Below are positions 25,002 to 32,554 of a DNA stretch of 36,045 bases, one piece after another. Below the pieces are notes generated by a model. It saw nothing but the letters and a program-made list of their open reading frames with translations. It searched no databases and was not told the origin of the DNA. Positions within the stretch are counted from its first letter, which is position 1, and each line of letters starts with the position of its first letter. Source of the DNA: an uncultured Desulfobacterales bacterium (GTDB lineage Bacteria > Desulfobacterota > Desulfobacteria > Desulfobacterales > JAFDCJ01); NCBI GenBank assembly GCA_945787595.1, contig CALZJV010000024.1, positions 1-36,045 of the forward strand, read 5' to 3'. The position numbers were made by a program, and so were the translations under genes.

Positions 25002-25925
25002 TTAGCGAGGCGAGTTTTTAAATGGCGTATCATCAACGGCTGCGGTTCTTTCAAAAAGCGTTTGGATCGTGGATTTTAGGCTTTCACGCCAGGGTTTTGG
25101 GGTTATCCCGAAGTTTTTTTTGATCAGATTGCAGTCGAGAGCCGAAAATTCCGGTCGCCTGGCTTTCGTGGGATAATCAGCGGTGGTAATGGGTTCAACC
25201 CGATTAGTTTTAACTTCTCCGCACCGCCGGGCCATTTCAACTATTGCTTCAGCAAATTCGTGCCAGGATACGATTCCCTGCCCACAATAATGGTATGTTC
25301 CCCAAGGCACTGCAGATTGCTGCCGCCATTTGTTTGCCAAGGCAATTATAGCTTTTGCCAGCTCCCCAGCACTGGTTGGGGAACCATATTGATCGGACAC
25401 TACCCGTATATTTTCTTTTGTCGCAGCCAGCTTCAACATGGTCTTTACAAAATTTTGGCCGTGGATTCCATATAGCCAAGAAGTACGAATGATAATATGT
25501 TCCTTTATATTCGCTCGAATTTCAATTTCCCCTGCGGCTTTACTGCGGCCGTATACCCCTATCGGTGAGATCGGGTCCGATTCGTGATAGGGAGTTTTTT
25601 TTTGACCGTCAAAAACATAATCCGTCGAAACCTGAAACAGGGGGATCTCATTTTTTTTACAAATTTGTGCCAGATTCGTGCAGCCGGTTTTGTTTGTGGC
25701 GAATGCGAGAGATTCCTCGATCTCTGCTTGGTCCACTTGAGTGTATGCTGCTGCATTGATCACGCAGGAGGGTTGATGAAGATCAATGAAATTTTTCACC
25801 GCTTTATTATCGGCTATATCCATCTGTTGATGTGAAGGGGCCAGGATGTCAAAGTCACATATTTGGCCTTCTTGGAATAATTCGCGGCCGAGCTGGCCGT
25901 GGCTGCCGGTGATGAGAATTTTCAT
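25002..25925 (-). CDS. rmlD: dTDP-4-dehydrorhamnose reductase RmlD
   Basis: RmlD makes the last step of dTDP-L-rhamnose synthesis, using NAD(P)H to reduce dTDP-4-keto-L-rhamnose. The 307-aa protein is an extended short-chain dehydrogenase with the nucleotide-binding GSHGQLG (7-13), STDYVFDG near 100-107 and the catalytic Tyr125-x3-Lys129 in YGRSK. Its ATG overlaps the rmlC stop (ATGA), so the two are coupled. rmlA and rmlB are not in the window. The rhamnose may feed O-antigen or flagellin glycosylation; this is not shown here. Confidence 0.93.
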   Translation of the reverse strand: MKILITGSHGQLGRELFQEGQICDFDILAPSHQQMDIADNKAVKNFIDLHQPSCVINAAAYTQVDQAEIEESLAFATNKTGCTNLAQICKKNEIPLFQVSTDYVFDGQKKTPYHESDPISPIGVYGRSKAAGEIEIRANIKEHIIIRTSWLYGIHGQNFVKTMLKLAATKENIRVVSDQYGSPTSAGELAKAIIALANKWRQQSAVPWGTYHYCGQGIVSWHEFAEAIVEMARRCGEVKTNRVEPITTADYPTKARRPEFSALDCNLIKKNFGITPKPWRESLKSTIQTLFERTAAVDDTPFKNSPR

Positions 25926-26464
25926 GACTTTTTCAATCTAAGGTCTATCAGAAGCGGATATTGTTGATCCTTAACGGAAAGCGTTGGCTCTTTAACCGGC
26001 CAGTCAATAGCGATAGCAGGATCCGACCACAAGATTCCGCCTTCATCCTCGGGGCTGTAGTAGTCGGAACATTTGTAAGCAACATGGGCGCTTTCGCTGA
26101 GCACGCAAAAACCGTGGGCAAAGCCTCCGGGGATGAAAAGCTGGCGCTTGTTTTCTTTAGACAGCAAGACACCCGACCATTTACCGAAGGTGGGGGATTC
26201 GGGTCGAATATCAACTGCCACATCAAAAATTTCTCCGGTAACAACCTGGACCAGTTTGGTCTGGGGTTTGGTGAGCTGGAAATGTAACCCCCGAAGAGTG
26301 CCTTGTTTTGAGAACGAAAGATTGTCCTGTACAAAGTTGGCATCCAGGCCGGCCGATTGAAAACGCTCATGATGGTGCGTCTCCAAAAAATAACCACGTT
26401 CATCTTCGAATACATTCGGCTCTATTATCCGCAAGCCCTTGAGCGATGTAGGCAAAATATTCAT
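25922..26464 (-). CDS. rmlC: dTDP-4-dehydrorhamnose 3,5-epimerase RmlC
   Basis: RmlC epimerises C3 and C5 of dTDP-4-keto-6-deoxyglucose just before RmlD. The 180-aa cupin carries FVQDNLSFSKQGTLRGLHFQ (44-63, catalytic His61), the substrate-site segment with GEIFDVAVDIR near 77-87, and IPGGFAHGF (111-119). I chose ATG 26464, five bases after GGAG; a GTG at 26470 is the only upstream alternative. It is the first gene of a two-gene unit with rmlD. Confidence 0.94.
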   Translation of the reverse strand: MNILPTSLKGLRIIEPNVFEDERGYFLETHHHERFQSAGLDANFVQDNLSFSKQGTLRGLHFQLTKPQTKLVQVVTGEIFDVAVDIRPESPTFGKWSGVLLSKENKRQLFIPGGFAHGFCVLSESAHVAYKCSDYYSPEDEGGILWSDPAIAIDWPVKEPTLSVKDQQYPLLIDLRLKKS

Positions 26465-26516
26465 GTGCACTCCGAGTTATCAATTGGCTAAAAATACAGA
26501 TCATGAATTGATATGC

Positions 26517-27434
26517 TTAATCCAGTTTGCGATCAATCAGATCCATCAACTCAACAATCTCCCTGTAGGATTTTAATTCAGAGAGCCATTTTTGCTGGAT
26601 GGCGTCAGTACCCAGGTGGGCGCCCAATATCATGCCCACAATCAAACCTCGGCCGGCCGAATCGCCTCCGGCCATGGCATTTTCAATCAAGCCTTCTTTT
26701 AAATTGTCTTCGTACCTGGCGATCAAATGCACTACACAGGGGAAAGCTGCCTCTATTTCGCACATTTGCCCAAAATCCAGCATGGCTTGTCGGGTATCTG
26801 ATTCAACACTGTGCAGGCCGTCCGTGACCCATTTCGCGTACGGCTCCCGATCAAATCCCTCCTCTAGTGCTTGCTTGATACCTGCGGTGGGTGTTTCACC
26901 GTGTAGTACCAGCCAGACGACCCGCCCGAAGAATTCAGCGGTTTCTATAACCATTCGATTGTTATGGGTAAGAGCGGTTTGGGCCTTGGCGGCGGCTATA
27001 AAATTCTTTAGGTCATTGCGATAACAAAAGGCCAATGGTGCAATCCGAGAAGCACCAGCGAGATCATCGGAATCAGATCCGGCATCTGTCGGATTTTTTC
27101 CGGCTGCAATATTTTCAAGAGTTGTCTTGGTGGCGCCGTCAAAATAGCCCTCGTAGCTTTTAAAGAATTCCTGCCAACGGTTGGAAAAGTGATTAAGATC
27201 AAAGCCGGAATTCCCGGCAATGGATTTTAGCAACAGCAGGGTTTGATCGCCGTAATGTGTGAATTCGCCAAGATCCTTAGTGGGGTGGTAGGTCGCTCTG
27301 TCCGGTTTAATATATTCTTCCACCCGCCCCCACTTTTTATCAATAACGTTGGTGTTGTATATCCAGTGAACTCCCAGAGAAAGAGCATCGGCAACAAATG
27401 ACGCCAGAACCATAGCTTTTGCGTTATTGTTCAT
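26517..27434 (-). CDS. ADP-ribosylglycohydrolase family protein
   Basis: Members of this all-helical family remove ADP-ribose from proteins or small molecules using two Mg ions. The 305-aa protein starts with MVLASFVADALSLGVHW (8-24), the family's first metal-site helix. YGDQT (61-65) corresponds to the usual TDDT-like motif and AGGDSAGR (255-262) to the last metal motif. These sites differ from the DraG consensus, so the substrate may differ too. Start 27434 has an AAGGAG site; the frame stays open upstream without one. It follows no operon partner; rmlCD lie 52 bp downstream on the same strand. Confidence 0.85.
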   Translation of the reverse strand: MNNNAKAMVLASFVADALSLGVHWIYNTNVIDKKWGRVEEYIKPDRATYHPTKDLGEFTHYGDQTLLLLKSIAGNSGFDLNHFSNRWQEFFKSYEGYFDGATKTTLENIAAGKNPTDAGSDSDDLAGASRIAPLAFCYRNDLKNFIAAAKAQTALTHNNRMVIETAEFFGRVVWLVLHGETPTAGIKQALEEGFDREPYAKWVTDGLHSVESDTRQAMLDFGQMCEIEAAFPCVVHLIARYEDNLKEGLIENAMAGGDSAGRGLIVGMILGAHLGTDAIQQKWLSELKSYREIVELMDLIDRKLD

Positions 27435-27639
27435 CAGTTTTCTCCTTTGAAAAAAATAGATTGAGTTAAGGAAAATGAAACTGTTCAAGTAATATTAGAC
27501 ATATTTTCAAGTCTTCAATATCTGAACCCAGGGAAATTTTTTATGTGATTTTCCGACAATGGGAGCCTAATCAATCTAAAATTCTTAGTCAGGAACCGGG
27601 AAAGAATCGTATGGTGGGACGTTAGAAGATCCAATGGGG

Positions 27640-27966
27640 TTAAATCTCAATATCAGCGTGATATTCCGATTGAATCTGGTTCATCATTTCCAGCAGTTCA
27701 TCCTCTTTAATCACCCCTTTCTGGAGCAGTAATCGGGTTATCGCTTCGAGCTGAATGGTAGTTGAAACCAGAAGTTTTTCAAAGCCGACCATCTTTTTTG
27801 TATCGAGGTCTTCAGACACCAGCAGGTCTCTGAACGGCAGCCCTTCCCTGCGATCTTTAACTCTGCGTCTTTCCTGTCCTCTGTAGTCTGATTTTATCCA
27901 TCTGCGGTTGAAACCGGAACGTCTCTCTATGTGTTTGATATCGACTGTGATTTTGGGGCGTTTCAT
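27640..27966 (-). CDS. Small charged hypothetical protein, RR-rich N-terminus
   Basis: The 108-aa protein has a very basic, likely disordered N-terminal half rich in Arg-Arg pairs (ERRSGFNRR, QERRRVKDRRE, about 13-41) and a helical, acidic C-terminal half (about 55-105, with LLLQKGVIKEDELLEMMNQI). It has no membrane segment or signal peptide. I recognise no named family, though the RR-rich start occurs in uncharacterised delta-proteobacterial proteins. An AGGATGG site precedes the ATG. It stands alone, with more than 1.3 kb of sparse DNA on its upstream side. Confidence 0.65.
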   Translation of the reverse strand: MKRPKITVDIKHIERRSGFNRRWIKSDYRGQERRRVKDRREGLPFRDLLVSEDLDTKKMVGFEKLLVSTTIQLEAITRLLLQKGVIKEDELLEMMNQIQSEYHADIEI

Positions 27967-29178
27967 AAAACGATTTCCATCCTAAGTTTTTGAAAATAAT
28001 AAGCAATCGATGATTTCTGGAAAGCTTTTCCCAATTATTATAATATATAGCTCCTGGAAGGTCAAAAGATTAAAACACTTGAATATCTCAAGCCCCAGTC
28101 TGTTTCCACCGATGATCTCAGGCAGCTCGGATCTTTTCTAGGACTTCGATTTGTCATCCGCAGCTCTTATCCCTTATCCTTCACAGAGTCGGTTGTAAAG
28201 TAGAAAGCCGGACACCTACTATCGATTAGATTTTTCTGATTAAGATGAAGACGACGGAAGCAGGCATTTTAAATTTCGGCTTTTTTTGGAAGGGGAATCG
28301 TAATGGATATTTTCTTTGGAGTAGCGGCAGGTCAAACCGGCCCGTCATTTGTCAACAGCAGCAAGATGATGTTGCCTTTCTCACGCAATAGGAAATTCCG
28401 GAATTCGCTAATCCGGCCATCGAGTTTGACAAGTGGTTCCCCGAGGTGTTGTTTATTGTAGAGCGCAGGAAGTACCTCATTTCATGGATACAGCAATAAT
28501 TCCATATCAAAGTTTTATTTCCGCGCTTATTCTTTTCGTATTTCTTCCTTGGACTTAGCCCAAAAGATTAAAATGGCTATCGCCAATGTGATGGCAAAAA
28601 GATAAGCCGAAAAGACAAGCAAAAAATTAATAATGATTTTCGTCCACATTTCAATAACCTCTATCTGCCTGTAGGCCTTTCAATTATATCGGTATTTTTA
28701 GAATTTTCTTTAGTATCCTATCGCTATGAAATGAGATGACTCTAGCATTGATCCATTTGACGGGTTAAATAGGCTAACAGTGAACGCGGCATAAATGTCA
28801 GAACTTTATCGAGGATTGAAGGTGTGGTGATCGAGGTCTTTATCGATTTTTTTTCGATAATACGCCAGGTATATGGTTTCAGTTTGCAGCAATTGAATTT
28901 AAATCTCAGCGGGCAGGAATTAGTTTACTCAGTTTTGTGGCAAACAAGTTTCATATCGTGAGAATAATTTCATGTTAGATCAAATTCAAAATAGGTGGCA
29001 CCATCAATCTTCCAAAATTAATTCCAGATAATTTGAAATCTAAATTTCACCAAGAATTAAGAGCTTACGAAATTCCTCATTATTTCTGTGGGGTTGGTTT
29101 GGAATTATATTTGAGCATTTTTCCTGTTAGGCACAAGAATTGAAGGGATTGTGGGAATTCTTTCGGAGGAATATTTAA
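27967..29178. other. Sparse region with protein-like but start-less frames
   Basis: No good gene is found in about 1.2 kb apart from one 40-aa membrane-protein candidate. Several short frames read like protein but lack starts or are interrupted. They are + 28051-28203 (contains VSTDDLRQLGSFLGLRFVIR), + 28282-28500 (an in-frame TAG splits DDVAFLTQ and EIPEFANPAIEFDKWFPEV), - 28742-28932 (contains ILDKVLTFMPRSLLAYLTRQ), and + 28979-29143 (contains LRAYEIPHYFCGVGLELYL). They may be remnants of decayed genes or chance frames in AT-rich DNA. Confidence 0.4.
28527..28649 (-). CDS. Possible 40-aa single-pass membrane protein
   Basis: The frame encodes 40 residues starting MWTKIIINFLLVFSAYLF. One hydrophobic helix (about 5-30) is followed by a charged tail, AKSKEEIRKE. 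An AGAGG site lies about 7 bp before the ATG. It is too short for a domain call and has no operon partner. It could be a genuine small membrane protein or part of the decayed stretch around it. Confidence 0.4.
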   Translation of the reverse strand: MWTKIIINFLLVFSAYLFAITLAIAILIFWAKSKEEIRKE

Positions 29179-29290
29179 GTTTATAGTTTATCGCGACGGC
29201 GATAAGCCAACCCTCGTTTGTCTTCCCGCTGGGGGAGGGCGGACACAAATCTCAAGGATCCAATGTTCTACTGACTCTGGATCTATAAAC
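29179..29290 (+). promoter_or_regulatory. Candidate structured RNA leader upstream of the comEA-like gene
   Basis: The arms GTTTATAG (29179-29186) and CTATAAAC (29283-29290) close a region with three internal hairpins: TTATCGC-GACG-GCGATAA (29188-29205), an imperfect GC-rich hairpin at about 29217-29249 (TGTC/GACA with CCC/GGG), and GATCCA/TGGATC (29257-29262 with 29278-29283). Together they suggest a multi-branched fold ending 23 bp before the gene. It matches no riboswitch class I can name; a small mobile or palindromic repeat is the alternative. Confidence 0.35.
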
Positions 29291-29313
29291 ACCAAATTAA
29301 AGGATTATTTTTC

Positions 29314-29637
29314 ATGGTAAGCAAAAACTTATTTAACACCATTCTAACCATTATGGCCCTTTTGGCACTTCTAATCGTTAACCCGGCTTTTGCTGAAGGC
29401 AACAAAGAAGGGACCGCCAAATCCAATGAAACTGTGGCTTCGATGCAAAAGATCAACATCAATCAGGCGGATGCGAAAACTTTGACGACCCTGAAAGGAA
29501 TTGGAAAAGACCGTGCCGTCAAAATAATTGAATACCGGGAACAGAACGGCCCTTTTCAAAAAGTCGAAGATATCATGAAGGTCAAAGGGATTGGCAAAAA
29601 GATCTTTGAACAGAACAAAAATGTACTATCTGTATGA
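29314..29637 (+). CDS. comEA: ComEA-like secreted helix-hairpin-helix protein
   Basis: ComEA-type proteins bind DNA during uptake by competent cells; short forms are widespread and often uncharacterised. The 107-aa protein has a signal peptide (hydrophobic about 8-24, probable cleavage after PAFA) and two helix-hairpin-helix motifs: ININQADAKTLTTLKGIG (about 48-65) and FQKVEDIMKVKGIGKKIF (about 82-99). AAAGGA precedes the ATG. No other competence gene is in the window, so a natural-transformation role is only suggested. A terminator-like hairpin follows. Confidence 0.85.
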   Translation: MVSKNLFNTILTIMALLALLIVNPAFAEGNKEGTAKSNETVASMQKININQADAKTLTTLKGIGKDRAVKIIEYREQNGPFQKVEDIMKVKGIGKKIFEQNKNVLSV

Positions 29638-29707
29638 TGCTGACACCGGGATTTAAATTCTCTCAGAATGTTATGAGAAGGTAATATAGTAACGAAAAAA
29701 ATGATGG

Positions 29708-29741
29708 GGCTTGGGGGAAAATGAGATTTCCCCCAAAAGCC
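29708..29741 (+). terminator. Terminator-like hairpin after the comEA-like gene
   Basis: GGCTT-GGGGGAAA pairs with TTTCCCCC-AAAAGCC (two-base bulge), followed by a short T-rich run. It lies about 70 bp after the comEA-like stop. Confidence 0.5.
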
Positions 29742-29872
29742 TTATCTTTACACTTACTATTTTAACCTCTTAAACCGTATATATTCCGGGTTTAATATTG
29801 AAGATTATTAATTTTCATATCTTATTGTTTAAATTGGGGATGGTTTTGGACATAAATTTTGAGGGACAAAAA

Positions 29873-29900
29873 AACGGTTTAGGATTTTTCCTAAACCGTT
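29873..29900 (-). terminator. Perfect 12-bp terminator hairpin behind the tRNA fragment
   Basis: AACGGTTTAGGA / TCCTAAACCGTT with a 4-nt loop and a run of seven T on the minus strand. T-runs on both sides could make it bidirectional. It sits 9 bp past the CCA end of the tRNA fragment, where a tRNA gene's own terminator would be. Confidence 0.7.
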
Positions 29901-29909
29901 GTTTTTTAT

Positions 29910-29958
29910 TGGTAGCGGGGGACGGATTTGAACCATCGACCTTCGGGTTATGAGCCTG
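29910..29958 (-). other. 3' fragment of tRNA-Met(CAU), probable attachment site
   Basis: On the minus strand the stretch from the anticodon stem to CCA is intact: GGCTCATAACCCG (anticodon arm, CAT), AAGGTCG, a T arm GATGG-TTCAAAT-CCGTC, the acceptor 3' strand CCCCGCT, and ACCA. The 5' half (acceptor 5' strand and D arm) is missing and replaced by AAAGGCAAAAGCA. Such 3' tRNA copies mark one end of elements inserted by tyrosine recombinases. Because the native terminator lies on the left, the inserted DNA should extend to the right (30000 onward). Confidence 0.7.
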
Positions 29959-30166
29959 CTTTTGCCTTTTTTTACTAAAAAACCATAAACTGTTGATACA
30001 CAGGCATTCCCTTCAAATTTCAACCACTTAAATTGCTCATTCTGAAAATCGTGTCAGCGAAATAACCGAAATAAACGTAATGGTGTGAAATAAAAATGGC
30101 ACAATTACGACACACCTATTTAGAACATTTGAACCCTGAACCTGGAACCGATCAGTTTAGGTTTGA

Positions 30167-31261
30167 TCAAAAATCCCTGGCAACTCGAAAACCTACATCT
30201 TCATGGCGGTAGTCAGGTAGGTCCCTGCGGCGATTAGCCGATCTTAGGAACGCAGCTGTATTGCTCCACGAACCGCCGCGCAACACTCGGTGTGTGCCTC
30301 TATCAGGTCCCTTTGGATCGACCACTAAATCCGAAGGATAATCACCGTACCAGTCCTGACACCACTCCCAGACGTTGCCGTGCATGTCGTATAAACCCCA
30401 GGTATTGGGCTGGAAACTTCTAACTTTCACGGGCTTATTGTGATGGTCCCCTTCTGGACAATTTTCTCCAGGATAATGGCCAATACAATTTGCCTGATCT
30501 GTCGAAATGCATTCTCCTGTGAAAAATAATGTTTTCGTTCCCGCTCGACATGCATACTCCCATTCAGCCTCGGTAGGTAGACGATACTTGTTCGTCCCCT
30601 CCATTTGATTAAGCTTGGCAATGAATTTTTGGGCGTCATTCCAGGAAACTGTTTCAACCGGGCAGTCATCACCGCAGTCTTTAAAATATGATGGATTATT
30701 ACCCATAACCTTTTTCCATTGCCCTCGGGACACTTCAGTGGTTTGTAGGTAAAACGGTTTGGTTATCTTTACGGGATGTGGTGGTTGCTCATCCTTATGG
30801 TATGTTGCCTTGCCTCCATAGCGCTTAACAATCTCTTCGGGGTTAAGCTGGCTTCCCATAATAAAGCTTCCGTCTGGGATAAGCGCGAACTTCATGCCAA
30901 CGCTGTTTGTAATGGTTTTCTGAGGTGAGATGGGTCCTTTTCGAGCAGCAACTATTTCCTTTTCTATATTCTCAAGTTCAATTTGAATCCGTTCTAAACG
31001 ATTCTGAAGCTGTTCCAACTGCGATCGCATGCCAATCTTGATTGCTTGTTCACTAAAGCCTTCAACTTGATGGCTTAGTATATTTCTATGCCTGGTAAAT
31101 TCCTCAATTTGTTCCGGCTTATCAAGCTTTGCGACTGCATTTTCGAGATCCAATGCCAGGCTATCGAGCCTCTTCATTTCCTGCCGAACTTCACTAAATT
31201 CTTTTCCCTTGTCGGCAAGTTGATTCTGATTTTGTTCCAAACGATTTTGAAGCTTTTCCAA
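30167..31261 (-). CDS. FGE-sulfatase (SUMF1-type) domain protein with coiled coil; 3' part of a broken gene
   Basis: The 364-codon frame has a coiled coil (1-110) and a formylglycine-generating-enzyme-like domain (about 116-364: NSVGMKFALIPDGSFIMGS, LPTEAEWEYACRAGT, YDMHGNVWEWCQDWYGDYP, HRVLRGGSWSN, GFRVARDF). The two Cys of true FGE near the end are absent (the segment reads RSANRRRDLPDYRHEDVGFR), so it is more likely a binding than an oxidase domain. The only start is TTG 31261 with no ribosome site, immediately after an in-frame TAA. Upstream sequence continues the same protein in broken form toward the caspase gene, so this is best seen as a severed C-terminal part. Confidence 0.75.
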   Translation of the reverse strand: MEKLQNRLEQNQNQLADKGKEFSEVRQEMKRLDSLALDLENAVAKLDKPEQIEEFTRHRNILSHQVEGFSEQAIKIGMRSQLEQLQNRLERIQIELENIEKEIVAARKGPISPQKTITNSVGMKFALIPDGSFIMGSQLNPEEIVKRYGGKATYHKDEQPPHPVKITKPFYLQTTEVSRGQWKKVMGNNPSYFKDCGDDCPVETVSWNDAQKFIAKLNQMEGTNKYRLPTEAEWEYACRAGTKTLFFTGECISTDQANCIGHYPGENCPEGDHHNKPVKVRSFQPNTWGLYDMHGNVWEWCQDWYGDYPSDLVVDPKGPDRGTHRVLRGGSWSNTAAFLRSANRRRDLPDYRHEDVGFRVARDF

Positions 31262-31416
31262 CTGTTATCCCATGCCAGCTTTGCTTGCTTGTTCACTAAA
31301 GCCTTCTACTTGATGGCTTATTGTATTTCTCTGCCTGGTAAATTCCTCAATTTGTTCCGCCTTATCAAGAGATTCAATGCCTGTCTATCCAGTTTCTCCA
31401 TCTCTTGCCGGACTTC
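30950..31416 (-). repeat. Tandem coiled-coil duplication (81-aa unit), first copy with 19-bp deletion
   Basis: Two adjacent copies encode closely similar segments: VRQEMEKLD...EQIEEFTRQRNT and VRQEMKRLD...EQIEEFTRHRNI, both with SHQVEGFSEQA and LQNRLE. Copy 1 starts at 31416, copy 2 at 31192 (minus strand). The offset is 224 bp, which becomes 243 bp (81 codons) once the 19 bp present only in copy 2 (GAAAATGCAGTCGCAAAGC) are restored. Confidence 0.8.
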
Positions 31417-31760
31417 CTCTATCTGTTGCTGGGAAAACGGCCACCACGGCAACCACATTCCTTGCTGGGAAAATATCAACCATATCGCTGTTATCAGCAT
31501 TAGAATGGCAAAGGCATAAACCAATGTCCGAGCTGTGATCTTTTCCCGAAACTTGGAGATAATTAGTGGAGAGGGTCTTGGTTTAGTAGGTGCTTTTGCA
31601 TCAGGTTCAGGCTTAGAGGGCTTAACCTTAACAGATTCTGGCTTAACCGGTTTTGACTCAGTGGGTCTTAGGGCTGGCTTTTCAGGAATTGAAGTCGGCT
31701 GAATAGGACCAACTTTGTACCATTTGCTAATAAACTCTCCTACTTCTACTTTTTTCTGGA
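31262..31760 (-). pseudogene. Remnant joining caspase and FGE parts: Pro-rich linker, membrane segment, coiled coil
   Basis: Reading on from about 31805 in the shifted frame gives SGELRVYDDLLNQLIQKKVE, then a Pro/Lys-rich linker (KPALRPTESKPVKPE), then a membrane segment (TLVYAFAILMLITAIWLIF, near 31460-31520) and the first coiled-coil copy. Three lesions separate it from its neighbours: a probable 1-bp deletion near 31800-31814, a 19-bp deletion near 31369, and an in-frame TAA near 31266. With these repaired, the caspase, linker, membrane helix, coiled coil and FGE domain form one protein of about 800 residues. Confidence 0.7.
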
Positions 31761-32552
31761 TTAGTTGGTTGAGAAGATCATCATATACTCTAAGTTCCCC
31801 AGAAATTTGCTTCGTGGAGTTTTGCCACTTCGTGAAATTATAAGATCACCGCGAACTCCAACAGCCCATTTCATAGGCTCCTGGGGACCTTCTTCCAAAA
31901 CTTTATTATGGACGTATCCATAGAGATCATCCATAGTAATGAGACCATCGTTATTTTGATCGGCATCTCCCTTGCGAATTCCCTCGATAACATGCTTGGA
32001 AAATAATCCGTACTGATCGGTTTCCTTTTCTTGGGCCACTTGAATTTCAGTTGAGCCCGTCAGAATGTAAATCCCGCGTCCACCTGAGATATGCTGTAAT
32101 TGTTCTTGCACGCCACCTCGTAGAAGAGCCTTTTCCACCGCTCCACTATAGCAACAGTCAAGCAAAAGCACAGATTTTTTTGAAGTAGCAACGTCTATGA
32201 AATTTCGGATACTCTCCACAGGAATAGATGTTGATTCCAAGGCATCTAATTCTGTGTCAACAGTGGCAAGATGAAGCCGTCCGGCCAAATCCAACTTCCC
32301 ATGCCCAGAGTAAAATATGAGGACCAAATCGTCCTTTTGTGCTTGCCTAAGGATTTGGTTAATATTTTTTAGCACTTCGTAGTGCGGCTGATTCTTTAGA
32401 ACGATGGTTTCCGCAAAATCACCACGATCTTTAGACGATAGAACTTCATGAAGTCCATCTACGTCGTTTTCGGGACAGCGCAAATCTTCCAGCTTTGGTT
32501 CATCTGGAAAATGACTGCTTGCGATGAGAATCCCAAAACGTCGCTCATTCAT
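31761..32552 (-). CDS. Caspase-like (peptidase C14) protease, probably truncated by frameshift
   Basis: The 263-aa frame is a bacterial caspase-like (metacaspase-type) domain with the catalytic dyad His84 (YSGHGKLD) and Cys134 (LLDCCYSG). An EF-hand-like loop (Asp198, Asn200, Asp202, Ile205, Asp209) lies near the C-terminus, then PMKWAVGVRGDLIISRSG. The last ~15 residues look out of frame; the neighbouring frame continues sensibly into the linker. Such proteases act as effectors in bacterial conflict or cell-death systems, with a partner controlling activation. It starts 2 bp after the EACC1-like gene (TAAGCATG), so the two form one operon. The protease domain itself seems intact. Confidence 0.85.
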   Translation of the reverse strand: MNERRFGILIASSHFPDEPKLEDLRCPENDVDGLHEVLSSKDRGDFAETIVLKNQPHYEVLKNINQILRQAQKDDLVLIFYSGHGKLDLAGRLHLATVDTELDALESTSIPVESIRNFIDVATSKKSVLLLDCCYSGAVEKALLRGGVQEQLQHISGGRGIYILTGSTEIQVAQEKETDQYGLFSKHVIEGIRKGDADQNNDGLITMDDLYGYVHNKVLEEGPQEPMKWAVGVRGDLIISRSGKTPRSKFLGNLEYMMIFSTN

Positions 32553-32554
32553 GC

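Noticed and set aside
28303..28461. 52-codon + frame with a fair ribosome site (starts MDIFFGVAAGQTG)
   Set aside because: Composition is poor, and another frame over the same bases looks more protein-like but is interrupted; no support for either as a live gene.
28848..28868. TTATCGA / TCGATAA inverted repeat with a T-rich loop
   Set aside because: A short AT-rich stem without a T-run after it or nearby gene end; not a terminator.
29829..30023. 64-codon minus-strand frame running through the tRNA fragment
   Set aside because: It is translated tRNA 3' sequence and terminator; no protein signature.
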